DNA from: Gordionus sp. m RMFG-2023
Lineage: Eukaryota > Nematomorpha > Gordioida > Chordodea > Parachordodidae
Direction of reading: 5' to 3'
DNA: 64,000 bases
Assembly (NCBI RefSeq): GCF_954871325.1
Contig: NC_088777.1
Location: 10,331,366 to 10,395,365, forward strand
Shown piece after piece: positions 11,035 to 25,100 of the stretch (positions within the stretch are counted from its first letter, which is position 1; each line of letters begins with the position of its first letter). The position numbers and the translations under genes were made by a program. The notes below the pieces were generated by a model. The model did no database searches. It was given only the letters and a program-made list of their open reading frames with translations, and had not been told where the DNA came from.

Positions 11035-13149
11035 TTAAAATATGATATCGGTATCAGGCGATAGTCCACTAAGCGATCTGCTCATATCATCGGAATCGAA
11101 TCTAATACGTGGTAATGGTTCAGAAGTGTGAGATTTTCCTCCCAATATTTTCTTGGTATTAGAATTTATATCTTTTATAAAAGGTCTAACGTTCCTGTTT
11201 ACTATAGCCTTACGGGAAACCCTAAAAGCCTCCTCTTTATCTAATTCCCTGTCATTAGAGCTTTCGTGTTTATGTTTATTTCGCGTAATTTTTTCATTTA
11301 TGTGATTATCATTTTTTGAAATAAGCTTCTCTTTATCGAAACGTTGGGCATGTTCGTAATTCTCATTAGAATGTTGTCTAGATTGTTCATTCCATATCAT
11401 CTCGCATGCTTCTACGTCATATCCTGCGTAAACATTTAAGGGTCTCATCCCGGTTTTGGCCGATGCGAATAAATATCTGCGGCATATCTCATCCGATTTA
11501 TTATGTAAACACTGGCCCTGATCCGTTGCCCTTGTAAGTTGCTTCTTGAGGAGATTAAATCGATCATTGTGCATTGATTCTAAACGCTTTTTAAAATCTC
11601 TTGTTGGACCTTCTTTTAATTTATAAGTCATCGATTTAGATTTTTTGGCTATATTATTAACTGTAATATAATCGGGACTATTAATGTACAAAGTAGAGTG
11701 ATGACTATCTTCTCTTACATCAATTACATCATTCACCGTATCGTTTGGATAAAAATGAGAATTATTTTTCAACTGAAACTTGGAAGGTAAAACTTTGGCG
11801 TGACATTTAATGGGAACCGAATAAACAACTGTCCCCGAGCTATCATCGTCAAAATGATTATTATTTATAGCATTAGGATATCTGTTCTCAACTTGATGTA
11901 ATGAATTATGTGGACTATTTATAGGGCTTATCTGTATGTTTTTATTATAGATATCATCGAATGTAGCATTACAGCATTTGCAATCAATTTTTTCTATAAC
12001 ATTTTCATTAAAAGGAGCATCGACATCAACATGATTATTTGAGTCGCTTATTTCTATGTTAGTATTTAAATGATCGATTACATCATCTGTTTGATTGGTA
12101 ACATTAGTTTTTGAATCGTTATCTCCGGTCTTCTTATCGTCATATTCAATTGTTTTTTTCAAGTTAGGAGTAATTAGTTCAGCCTTTATCTCATTAAATA
12201 TATCTTTAAAAATTTTGGTTCCTCTTTTCAAATTATCACTCAATCTATTTTTATTATGCGTCTCTTCCTTTGGGCTGATTATTTGATGATCATTTTCAAA
12301 ATCAATTAAGTCTTTAGTTTCGACGTCAGATTTTATTATTATATTTTTCCCGCACTCTAGTTCTTCTTTCAATATTTCCAGGCTTTTTGAAGTACAATCA
12401 TTGCTTTTATCCGTATATATGCAATTCCCATTTTTGTTAAAGTAGGAATGAATTTCCATTAATAAAGCTTGATGAACGCTTGTATCAACCATTTTATCAA
12501 AGCCGTCTAACTTAGCCTCCGTTTCAATAAAAAGAGAGTTGGTCAATAATGACTTTTCAGAGTTTTTAGAGACTGCTATAGATAAAGATTGAGGTTGCTG
12601 TATATCTTCGATCACATTTTTTATATTTGTAGAGTAAGTTGAATAAGAAATTTCTGTCGAAACTTTATTTTCACTCAAATCTACCAGTGAATTCTTATGT
12701 ACACTTAATGGCATAATTGGTTCGTGCAAACCAGTAGGTGTATCAATAGGCGTTAAATGAGGTTTTTTACATTCTACGAGAGATTTCAAATTATCGTTGA
12801 TTGCAACTTTAGGAGAAGGAGATACTAATACTTTCAATAAATTTTCTTTGATGTTAAATTTGTTTTTAAATGAGCTTATTCCTAGAGGTGAATTTTTTAT
12901 CTTTTCAAGAATTTCATTATTGTTAATTTGCATCTGATCATTAATATGAGACATGATTGGTATATTATTCTTATCACTATAACTTCTACAAAAGTCATCG
13001 TTTATAGAATTACTACAAGAAGGCTTGAGAGAATCTTCTTGACTTATAATCTTTTGATTGATAAATTTGTTCTTAGCAGCGCATTCCAATTGTTTATCTA
13101 TCTCTAATGATAATTCATCCTCAGTTTCTGTTAAGTCTGATAAAATCTG
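11035..13149 (-). CDS. SHANK: SHANK exon 15 (large terminal exon)
   Basis: Encodes about 704 residues to the stop. It is polar, Asn/Asp/Ser/Lys-rich, and mostly without predicted fold by eye. A denser charged and aromatic stretch lies about 150 residues before the end (RPLNVYAGYDVEACEMIW). The acceptor is a tandem AAGCAG, so the leading Gln is optional (exon start 13149 or 13146). No SAM-domain pattern is found. The C-terminus GLSPDTDIIF fits a class II PDZ ligand. The long open frame in such AT-rich DNA strongly supports coding. Confidence 0.85.
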   Translation of the reverse strand, partial: QILSDLTETEDELSLEIDKQLECAAKNKFINQKIISQEDSLKPSCSNSINDDFCRSYSDKNNIPIMSHINDQMQINNNEILEKIKNSPLGISSFKNKFNIKENLLKVLVSPSPKVAINDNLKSLVECKKPHLTPIDTPTGLHEPIMPLSVHKNSLVDLSENKVSTEISYSTYSTNIKNVIEDIQQPQSLSIAVSKNSEKSLLTNSLFIETEAKLDGFDKMVDTSVHQALLMEIHSYFNKNGNCIYTDKSNDCTSKSLEILKEELECGKNIIIKSDVETKDLIDFENDHQIISPKEETHNKNRLSDNLKRGTKIFKDIFNEIKAELITPNLKKTIEYDDKKTGDNDSKTNVTNQTDDVIDHLNTNIEISDSNNHVDVDAPFNENVIEKIDCKCCNATFDDIYNKNIQISPINSPHNSLHQVENRYPNAINNNHFDDDSSGTVVYSVPIKCHAKVLPSKFQLKNNSHFYPNDTVNDVIDVREDSHHSTLYINSPDYITVNNIAKKSKSMTYKLKEGPTRDFKKRLESMHNDRFNLLKKQLTRATDQGQCLHNKSDEICRRYLFASAKTGMRPLNVYAGYDVEACEMIWNEQSRQHSNENYEHAQRFDKEKLISKNDNHINEKITRNKHKHESSNDRELDKEEAFRVSRKAIVNRNVRPFIKDINSNTKKILGGKSHTSEPLPRIRFDSDDMSRSLSGLSPDTDIIF

Positions 13150-16100
13150 CTTTTTTTTATGCAAATACGCAATAATTTCATTAAAACTAGTTTAAATTTT
13201 TTTATTTTTATCTATTTATTTATTAAATATTAATCGGATAGGTTAATAAAAAATAAACTTTCCTAGTATATATTAGAGATCTGTAAAGTTAGGCCCGGCC
13301 CGAGTCCGGCCCCCGAACGGGCCGGGCTTGAGCCTAATTCTATTTAAAATAATTTGGTTCGGGCCGGGCCTAATATTTGAAAAAAAATTCAGGCCGGGTC
13401 GGACCTTGGAAATTTTTTTAAATATATCTATTATCAATTTTTTATTGAATTTTTTATGTAAAATAAAAATATTTGATTTTATTTATTGAAACTAAACGAC
13501 ATATAACATATGTCTTTTATTTTGAGTAATTATAAAAATTAATTTCTCTATTTAAATAAATTCGGGCCAATTTTTTTAAAAAAAAAATCAGGTAATACTT
13601 TTTTAAAAAAATTTCGGGCCGGGCCGGGCTTGAAAAATTAGGCCCGATGCAGATCACTAGTATATATATAGTTATTTCTTATTTAAAAAAAAGTTTATAA
13701 CGATAAAATTAACTTGATAATTTTGAATCCGTTCCACAACTTTAGGATATTGACAATCAATATTGTTGTTATTATTGAAATTCAGCATGCCATAGGCAAA
13801 ATGGTCTCTGTTATTATCGTAAACCGAAAAACGATAGTTAGGAGGTACTGGAGCATTATATGTTGGAGGTGGAGGTATTTCGCATAATACAGGTGGTACA
13901 TTCTGGTAATGTTCGATTTGACTTGAATAGGCATAGTAGTCATTAAAATTCTCATTTGCTAATGTAGTGTTTAAACTATCGGTAGGAGCAAACGTTACGT
14001 TTTTGTGAGTTTCGTTAGAGGTTATCTTACTCTTCAAATTTCTTACGTCCTGACACCTCTCATTTTCGCTTTTATTGAATGATTGGTTCGGATTATTGGA
14101 GTTTCTTACGATGCTGATGTTGCTCTCATTATTTAATTTTAAACAAGGTTGAGATATGATATGTGGAGCTTGAGAAAGATTTAGATCTTTATGGTAATAG
14201 CTATTAATTCCTAAGGAAGATTGTGGTGGATTACTTAAAGGAATCGGATTAACATTTTGCTCCACATTATTAATATAATGTGGAGGCATATACATGGCTG
14301 GGGATATGACTTTAAATCTCTTTTTATATCTGTCCGGCATCTTGGAATAGGATGTAGCAGGATTAAGGAGGATATTTTTTTGATTCTGTTTTTCAAAAAG
14401 AAAAAAATTGTGAAATTTTTGTATTTCATATTTTGAATAACATAACATTATCGCCCAAATGAAGAATTATAATCCTTTATAGATAATACTATTTATTGCT
14501 CATGCTTAGATATAATTGATTTATATTGTAAAGATTAATAGTATATTCATAAAATAGAAATTTTTGCAGTAACACGTTTAAAATTTGAAACGGAACGAAG
14601 CCTTCTGGGCCAATGGGTATAAGGATATGGAACAGAACGTTCCAGAAACGAAACTTGAGAAGGAAAGCAACAGTTAAGGGAATGTTCCGAAAAATAATCT
14701 CACAAATTTAGCCCATATTTAATTAAGTATAATGGCTCATTCATAAATATTCGTCCTTCATATGCTTAATTCCAGTTTGCATCCCATAACAATATTATTA
14801 CACATTATTTACTATTATTGTGATTTTATGTATTAAGATTATAAAACAAATTATTTCAAACATATTTGAAAAAATTTAACTTGTTTTTTATAAAAGTTTT
14901 AAAGTAATGGATAATATTGTTACCAAGTTAGTGTTGAGATGCGTTTTTAAACACTCAAATTAAATTAACACCCCCCCCCCCCCCGCACAGATTAAATAAT
15001 TTTATAGAAAATGTCTTAATTACTGCCAGTGGAGATAAAACTGAGATATTTTTTAGAAACGTATTTCTAGAAGTTTTGAAACATAGAACTTAACATATTT
15101 TTAGCCGGAGCGGGAAGGTAAAAATGTCTTTGTTCCATGTTCCTAGTTTTAAGTAATTGTAATGTTATCACCTTTCTACTTTATTTATTAAATTAAATTT
15201 TATAAAATATTAAACTACATTAAAAAAACAAAGAATAAATTACAACAATTTGAAGGATATTTTTTATTTATAAAAGGGTCCTTACTTTATAAGCCTGAAA
15301 TGTCTGGCAAAAATTTCTTCCCAAACTTAAAATATTATGGTTGTTGCATGGAGGCTGGTCGGAATAACATGAAGAAGCATCCACTAAATTTGAATGTGAG
15401 AAATTTCTAAAGTCCCTTACAAATTGTCCTTTGATGAGTCTACAAGAACCCTTATCAAAAGTATGATTTTCAGCATGCCTTGCTAAATCATTCGATAAAG
15501 CAGATAAGTGTAATAAATCATTTTCTGAAGAAGAACCGGTCATAATTTGGGCCAAATGAGGCTTAAACTTTTTAGTTAGCCTGGAATTTATAGTGCCACC
15601 ACCTTTAATTCTATTGTTCATGGCTGAAGATGAATTCGATTGAAGTGATCCATATGTGGCATCTTTTATTTGAGTAATAGATATTATAAATAATAAGTTT
15701 ATATTTTAAACAAATGTATCATTAATATAACGCCGAAGCAATTATTTTATAAAATAAAATTAAATATTAGATAATAGATGCATTTAAACAAATTAAGGAA
15801 ATTTTTTTTAAAAAATTAATATTTTGTACTTAAATTTTTGGATCCTTCTTCAATGTCAAAAATCGTATTCAGTCTCTCTGGAATGGATAGGTAGCTTTCA
15901 CCCCGAAAATATTTATTTTTCTCGAAGCGTTTTTGTACTATAAATTAATAAATATTTAAGTTGAGAAAAATATATGATTAATAAATGCCAAGTTCTTAAA
16001 CTGGGAGAATATTTTAAACCCTTTATATGATAGCTTAGTGTAAAATTATTTTAGATACAGTATAAATGATCTCTATAATCAAAAATATTCAATACTTTAT

Positions 16101-19100
16101 TTTTTACAATAGATAAAATTTTAAATATATTATTTATAGAGGCAATATAAAAAAGAGATCCGTAGGACCATACCAAATTCCTATCTTAACTGTGGAATTA
16201 ATTTAAACTCCAGGCCCAAAAAATTAAAAATACTAGACCCGAGCCTAGCTGAATTTACTCGTTTCGTTTTCTAAAAATGCCTTCGATTCTTAAATTTTTG
16301 ACTTCCCTTTGAATCTATCTATGTACAAAGCACAACCAAAATTATCAAAAATTAACAATTTGAACCGAAAAATATAAAATGGGGGGGGGGGGAAATATTC
16401 AAGCCTTGGGCGGGTTGTGAGAATGAATATGTCTGGGGTCTCTGATAAAAAGTATACGTATATTGTTTTTAAATCATGTTGCATACCATTATTCAATCAA
16501 TGCAAAAAAAAATATAGACTGAAGATTAGCATATATCTCTTAAGTATACTATAAAAACTAACTTCTTCGTCCACTCAAAGAACTAAATCCATTGGGTATA
16601 GTCTTCTTTCCAATAAAATCCATGTTGTTGGTGAAGAATGAAGAAGCTTTACCTCGGGTGGGCAAGCTTTTGATATTATATTCTCCCCTTCCACCGTTGG
16701 ACAAATTCAGGGCACTCGAAAACCGATTATTGATGAGTTTTAATTCCATTTTTGAATGGCACATGACTATGGGACCCTTCAGAGGTATGAAACCTACTCT
16801 TTTGGTTAAAACGGTCATAGTTAGTTTTACTCCTGTTTTGGATATGAGAGTAGACACTTGGGCGTGACTCAAAAACTCTATTCGTACATCGTTCACCTTA
16901 TACGAGTAAAAAAATTACATTTTCATTATCATAAAGTAGAATAATATTTATAATAATGTTATTAAATTGCCAGGTCGATAAAACGGTCTTACTCATTTAG
17001 AGGGTCAATCCTTCAATTAAGTTGGAACGTTTTATTGGATCCGGTTACTTAGGAACCCTAGAGCCATCATTAAACATCCTTCCATTACTTATTTGGAGAT
17101 AAAAAAGATGTGTACACGTGAAGAAAGACTATACGTTATGTATACTCTCATATTTTTTTAATACAAGTAATGATCTAGTTAGATAAGATTTTTTTATAAT
17201 AATGAATTACATGTACATTATATTATTAATTCATTACATCAAGTACATGATCCCCTGGCTTTAATCCGGCTTGGGATGCTGGGCTGTACTCGTCAACCGA
17301 TAAAATAACATGCTGCCAATTTTCAAATCGAGTGTTTGAACCTAATATATAAAAGAATTTTAAGTAATTCTTAATGTTTATGATGCCATTATTCATTTTT
17401 TATAAGGGATTTCATGCCAAAGATTGTTTGAACTTTAGAGATTTATACTGAAATCCATACCGTGAGAATTCTGATAGGAGATTTTTAAATTAGAAAAAAT
17501 CCTAAGAAATGTATGAATAAAATCATATTTTTCATATGATTTAAAATTGAAGGATATCAAATTATTAGAAAAGGATTCTGGAGAAGCATTCCAAGAAAAA
17601 CTTAACTACACATAATATATCATATATTTAGGCCAATTATTATTTTTATTTATTTTGGCTGATTAAGTTTTTTATCACTGAAAAAAATACTAAATGCACT
17701 ATATCTGTAGGGAGGAACAATCCCTTATTTATGGTGTTTTTTGACTGAATTCAGATAAATCTTATCAAATTAAGTAATATCCCAAAATGTTTTATAAAAT
17801 AATTATTACTTAAAATTTGTAAAAAATATTATAATTTTATTTAAAAAAAATATATATGGTAAAATATAAATGCACTCTAAAATGAGAATTTTAGTTATAC
17901 ATCTTTACATATATATATTTAATAGCACTAGTTAAGTAAAAAATATATATAATTTAAGAACTTTTTGGTCCGAAAGTGTTGATGCAGACATTATTTTGGG
18001 GAGGCAATTTAGGGCCACTTAGTACAAACCCATATCCAGTTTCACCTTTATGCAATATTACGAAACGATTTACCAATTCGTCCATCGTAGCGACGTCTTG
18101 AGAAGATAATGATTTATCTTGATAAATTTTTTTTAATAATATAATTTCATGCCATAGTCATTATTTTAAAATTTTCTCTTATAAAGAAACTAGCGAATCA
18201 TTAAAAATGAGCAGGTCCTTCAAAAGATAATCTAGATACATTATTAATATAAACTTGTATCTTGTATAAAGAAATAAGTCTCTTAATAATATCATAAAAA
18301 ATATGAGATACTTGTATCTTTTTCTGAATAAGAGTATCTTAGATGTAAGATAAAAATTATCTATTGCTTAGGCGCATTAAGCTGTTGACGAAGAGGTCAA
18401 GATAATTGCGCTATTCACAAAAAAATGGATATCATCTTTTTCCCACCGAAATTCAAAGGAATTATGTGTGACTCAAATAGAAAGTGGAAAATATATAAAC
18501 CAACAAACAGGACGTCCAAAAATTTCAATTCATCTAGAATTTTTTTTTAAATTATCGAAAACACAAACTCATGATATTTCAATTAGAGATCTGCAAAAGT
18601 AGGCCCGGTCTGTACCCGGCCCGAACGGGCTTCAAGCTGGGCCGGGTCCAATTTTTTTTAAGAATTCGGGCCGGGTCAGGCCTTAGAAATTTTTTAAAAT
18701 ATATCTATATTTATCAATTTTATGTTGAATTATTTATGTAAAATAAAAATATGTGATTTTATTTATAGAAAGAAGATACCATATAACATATATCGTTTAT
18801 TTTGAGTAATTATAAAAAATAATTTCTATATTTAAATAAATTCGGGCCGGGCAGGCAAAATTTTATAAAAAAAATTTCGGGCCCGGGCCTTGCAAAACTT
18901 TATAAAAAATTTCGGGCCGGGCCGGTCTTGAAAAATTAGGCCCGATGCAGATCACTAATTTCAACAACTATAATAAAATATTCTTACGATAATTTATATA
19001 AAAATCAAGAGATATTTTTTTAAACTAATATAAACATTCATGGTAAAGAAATTCAAAACCATCTCACCTTTTTAATTATCTAATTTAATTGTTTGTCTTT

Positions 19101-22100
19101 TTTCAAAAAAAATATATGTGCTATATATTTTTTCAAATGTTTTATAATCCCCCCCCCCCCCTGTTTTTTATATGTACAACATAGTTTTTAATTGGTTTTT
19201 AATATAAAAAAATTTACTTAACAAACCCAAATCATATATATTTTTATACCCAATATAGAAACAACAAATTTAAAGTAAGAAACTAAGAAGAAAAATGTTA
19301 AAAGTGAATATTGATCTTAAAAAATATCTGTATCTTAATGATTCTTTTGAAAATAGAGAATCTTAGATTTTTATTATAAATATCAAAATATACAAAATAA
19401 AAAGATGTAAAAAGTTTTTGTATCTAAGATACTAGTATTCGTTGCATTGTACACGCCTAACTCTACCAATCATTTATTAGTGTACTCATCACATATCTTT
19501 TTCTCTCTCTTATATTTCATTCATTCTTATTATATTCTAACTTCATTTGGTTACAAAACCTCCTAATCTATTTTGATCTATCATCTTAACATATATTTAT
19601 CGCAATTATTGGTTTCAACTAAATATTCCTTTTATTTTATTTTCTCAAAAATAACTTTTCTATTTTACCATATCTTGCTTCTATCACTCAATTCTTCTTC
19701 CTGCGTGTTTTTTTCTCTTTCATACCATATTTAGTATACTTATTCTCAAAATTAATTCAATATTCATAATTAATAATTTAATATTAGTTTTTATTATTTT
19801 GAAGTGAAAAAAATCAATTTACCTTTTAGTTTTATAATAAATAATATGAAACATATTCAAACTTATATGAAAATTAGCAAACTTGATAATGTATTCGCAT
19901 GGCATCGGGCCAATATATCTGGCGGAGGCGGAGGGTGATAAGGATTAACGTTGGTATTATTGTTCAAATGTGCATCATTATTGCTAAAATTTCTATCAAA
20001 TTCACCTATGTACTGATCATTTTCATTTAAGCAAGGGTTATCTAAATCATCTTTATGGTTAAGAGAAGTACTATTCATTAAACCAACGAGTGTATTTTCC
20101 ATAATGTCAATCTCCAAATTTTTTAAAGGATTGTCGACCCTAAGGGATGTATTAGGTTTAATGCTATCTTGAAGAATTTCAATCTTGTAATCATGATCCT
20201 GGACAGGACTAGGACTTTGGCATGGCAAAAACATTGAAGGGGAATTATGATCCGAAGAGGGTCCATTTATTTCTTCGCTATTTAAGCTGGAACCTTTGCC
20301 TATTATGTTTTTTAATTAATATACTCTACAATATAACGCGGGTTTAGATTGTCAACTTAAATCATCCTTGACTAATAATTTTGATATGTTTGTTTAAGGA
20401 ATGCTATCTATCTACTAAATTTTGCCTATTTTCTTATAAATATTTTATATTTTCAGAATTGATAATTTTTTGAATTGTATATCAATGACTATGTATAACC
20501 TGAGGTGATAGACGAAGAATTTTTATCTTCGTTATTTAATAGGCCATGATTTAGAGGTGTGTTATTGACATAAGTATTACTTTCGCTATCATTGTAATTG
20601 CTGATGGAACCCCCACCATTGTATTTATGATCTACTTCTTTCTCAATATTTAAGTCTTGTTGGAAAAATATTGTTTCCTCTGATGTCGGATTATTGTGGG
20701 GCGTATTTGATAGTCCTAACATCGTTTCTTCGCTATTATTTTGAGACGAAGGGCCATCTCTAATACTTGAAAGAGGGTAAGTAAAATGATTCGATCCCAT
20801 TATATTTTTCTCATTTGTGTTCTGATAAGTGTTAATGTAGGTCTGATTTTCGTGATGTCCTTTTACATAACCACCATTCATGCTTTCTTGGTAATGTGTG
20901 CTATTGTTTATATTTAGCCAATTATTATTATAATTGTCTGTCTGATCGTTTTTAGGATGAATATTAGGCGTAGGGTAGATATAACACTCAGAATTATTCG
21001 TATTTGGGTATTTGACTGTACCATAAATTTTATTCATTGGCATAGTTCGGTAAACGTCTAATATAAATGTTTTATCAAAGTATGTTTAGTAAAGTGAATA
21101 TAAAATTTATATATAAAAAATTTATTACCAAAATAAATAGAATTATGCTTATTAGCTTTCTTAAGACCACTAATTGAAGTGCATAAAAAATGGAAGAACT
21201 TATATTGTTAAGAAGTGATTACCAAATTGTAAATATATTTTTGAAGAAAAATATTTGTAAACTTACCATTATTATTTATCGAAGGGGAAGAAATATGAGA
21301 GGAAAGATTAGTTTTTTCCTTAATCATTGTTAGATAAGATGCAAGACTGTGATTACTAGCTATAACCGCTACATCAGCAGGGTTTTGATTGGCTAAGTTA
21401 AGAGAGTTTAATTTGGCACCATACCTTAGAAGCAAATTCGCGCATTCAACCTATTGCAGATATATAGATATAAAATAAGATGCTATTTTTTTAAACTTTA
21501 TATCAGTTGTTAATGTTAATGAAATAATATAATGGTTAAAATTACAAACTATAATTAAAAAATTATATTATCTAAAATTGAATCAATTACTTGATTATGA
21601 ATACCGCAAATGTGCAAAGGTGTGTTGCCAGATGCATTTCTGGCATTGGCATCAACGTTCCTACTCAATAATATTTCCAATATTTTATAATGTCCTAATC
21701 GGCAAACCTATTTTTTTTAAATAAGTACTTGATAACGTAAAATATATAGATTAATAATAATTATAAACTAGATATTACACTTATTTTTAACATTTTAACC
21801 AGTTATGTTTCTAATCTAAAAATTTAACTATACATCAAACTAAATAATCTTTCTAAGTTTTATAATAAGAATTATAACTAAAGAAGTTTAGGATCAAAGA
21901 TCAAAACGTTTTCCCCAAAAAATGAAATTCCTTATTTTTTAAAAATTTATTTTATGACCTGATGGATTTCTTGCCATTCTTGATTGTCGCAAATTCCTAG
22001 CGGTGAATTTCCATCGTATATTAAGAGTCTAGTACATAAAGGATCTCCTCCTTGAATCATATTGGAGTTGAATTGAGAATTAACCACGAAATAATAAAAA

Positions 22101-25100
22101 GGAGTCAGATTATTGCTATCCCGAACGCAAGTGGAAGCTCCTAACTCCAATAGTTTCTGATTGTATAGTAGCAGATAGATAAATATTATGGGTATTATAG
22201 AATTTTAAAATCAGCATATAGTATATATATTATATTGATATTTATTTATTACAATAAAAACAACGCAATTATATATAAAAAATATTTTAAATTTAATTTA
22301 AAAGATTTTTGATGAAAAGGAATTTAAGTTTTTTCATAACCTATTAGAGTGATTAATGAATTACTTATTAATTTTTATCTTATAAATCTAAAAAATATTT
22401 TAAAAGAAAATTTGAAGAATACCTGTTAAAATATTAAGTAAGGCGTAACCCTTTCCTATTGAAGTAAGTAGCGGTTGAACTATTTTAAAAAATGGTTATT
22501 CTCTCTCGCTACTCACTTACCTACCCTACCCTGATTAGATAAATATAATCTCAAGCATGTTCATATTTAAAAATCTCGGAAATTAATAAAACTTCATCGA
22601 TTTAATTGCAGATTGTGTAGAAAAATACAATAGTTGAACAAATTACATCACATTAGGATTTGTTACTGTTATATTTGAATCATTACGAACTATTTTGTAA
22701 TTTATTCATATTTTTTTGTAGATATATAATTGGTTCCATCTTTTTGGGATGTTTATAATTATTTTTATATTATTTGATGATGTTTTATGTTGTTAATAAA
22801 ATTTTTATGTGTGGGGAATTTAAATTTTTAAGATCTTATAAGTACATTCTAAATCTATCTCAATTAGTATAAATGTTAGGATATGGTATATTAATTTTTA
22901 ATAGATATTTTTTTTTACATTAGAATAAAATTAAATGATTTATAACCTTTATTGATATAGCCTTGCCCAAGCCTGCAGCTACATGTAATGCTGTTAGACC
23001 GCCATCCAATTTGTTCCTGAAATCGATATGAGAACCACCCTTGACTAATGTTTCCAATAAATCGGATGGATCTAAAATCTTGGTGGCAATTGACAACGGT
23101 GTTTCTTATTTATTAAAAATTTTTTTTTACAGAAATATTGTTTTTAAAAAAATTAATCTATTAAAAAAAGATAAATTAAGTTTAAAAAGTGAGAAAAAAA
23201 AAATTAATTTTTACAATTCGAATTGCTCTGTCTTCCGTGAAAGCTAATTAAGTTAAAATCCCAAATGTTTAATAATTTCTCTATTTTTAAAAAATTAATA
23301 ATAAATATAATTGTATTTTATTATTTTTTTGTTTAACTTTACTATTTAACCGATTCTAAAAATATAAAACAAATTTATAAATCCTTAATTAGTTAAAGAT
23401 TTAGATAATGTAAGTAAGTTAGATTATATATATTTTATAATATATTTAAAAACTGCATAAAATATGGCTCATTTCATTTCCCTTAAAAAAAATTACAATT
23501 TAAAATAGTTAAGGAAATACGAAGAAGCGAAATATAAAATTCGTTGAATGGAACTAAAAAAAATATATGAAAATTCTGTTCTGCTTTTCATTTCATAATA
23601 TATAAAATTGAATAAAATCTACTATCAGTCGGTATCACTATAAATATAGTATTGATATCATTTTAATGTGTTGCAAGTTTAAAAGGTTATAATGTATGTA
23701 TAATAAAAGCTGACAAAAGTTTTCTTTTAAATTTATTTATATATTATTTATTTTTTTTAAAAAAATAATTCAAATCTAGGACATTTGATGCAAATTTTTA
23801 TAATTTGGTTTTTAAATTGAATTTTCATTAACAATATTTTTTTTTATACTTTATAATCTGAATAAGGTTGGGCAAAAAGTTACAAATCGAAGAGCTTCTG
23901 TAACAACTTATTAAATGGCTCGATATGAGGATTTTAAAACGCTCAACTCAATATTTTATTTGATATCGCTCAAGCCTGAAGATTTTGGTCATAGATGGCA
24001 CAAAAGTTTGTACATCTATTCGTGAAATCTAGAAGTTTCGGTATATTTTTTTGGCTAAAATATTGAGTTAGGTTTTTTTTAATGGGCTCAAATCAGTCGT
24101 TTAATAACACTTATTTAACACAATGCATGTTTTCTTTACCTTTTTAAACATTTTTTTTGAAATAAAATGAATTAAAAATTTTAAAAAATGTAATGTTTTA
24201 GTATTTGTTAACGGAAAACAAGAAATTTAATAGAAAGGAATAGGACTTTTTCATTTGTAAACCTCTTAGTTATGATTTGTTGTATTTCCTTTTCTATTTT
24301 CTTAAATCGTGGTAGCAATTGGAAAAGTTATTGCCTCAATAAATGAAGACTACCGTAATATTGTCGAAGAGGATAAATTTAATGCTATAGATTGTAATAT
24401 TATAGATTCCTTAAAGTTTTATTTAAAAAACATTATTACTTTCACTTTTATTATAATATTACACATTACATTAGCTTATAAAATTCAACCAGTAAAAATA
24501 ATTTTTTAAAATATAATTCCCACAGTTGGAGTCTACAAAGAGATATCTAATAACATCGAAATTGAAGTAATTCTATGTCTATTTGAAATCAATATATATC
24601 ATAAATATACAATAATCAAATAAGATATTCATTAAAATACAAATTTTACATCCTCCGCCCGTAGAGCCCTTATTTGCGTAAATTAATTGAAAGATGAAAC
24701 AGGAGACAAAAATGTTATTTTATTTGAAAAATTTAGTCTGTTGGCTGGCCAGTGCAGAATTTCGATATATAATAAATCATTTGTTATCAATCACAAATAA
24801 TGTAACAATTTATTTATGAGATGATTAATTAAAAATACACAGATACTAACAGGGTTGATTTATAAAGTGATTTTGGTAGAAATCGATAACAGGAGAGATA
24901 TAAAAGCCTTAATTGACATTGAAAAAAAAATAATTAGGAATATAGCTATTAAAAATGTGATGGCCATAAAATTCATACCATAAAATTATAACGAGCCTGA
25001 TTTTTCGAAAGATTTTTATAAGCAAATTTTTTTTTAAATTATAAGGAGTGGGCCTGGGAAAAAAATTTTCGGGTCAGAGTGGGCTGGGCAAATTGTGCAA

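Noticed and set aside
12095-12286. Plus-strand open frame
   Set aside because: It is the antisense of SHANK exon 15.
16592-16867. Plus-strand open frame of 91 codons
   Set aside because: It is the antisense shadow of SHANK exon 12, which completes a PDZ domain.
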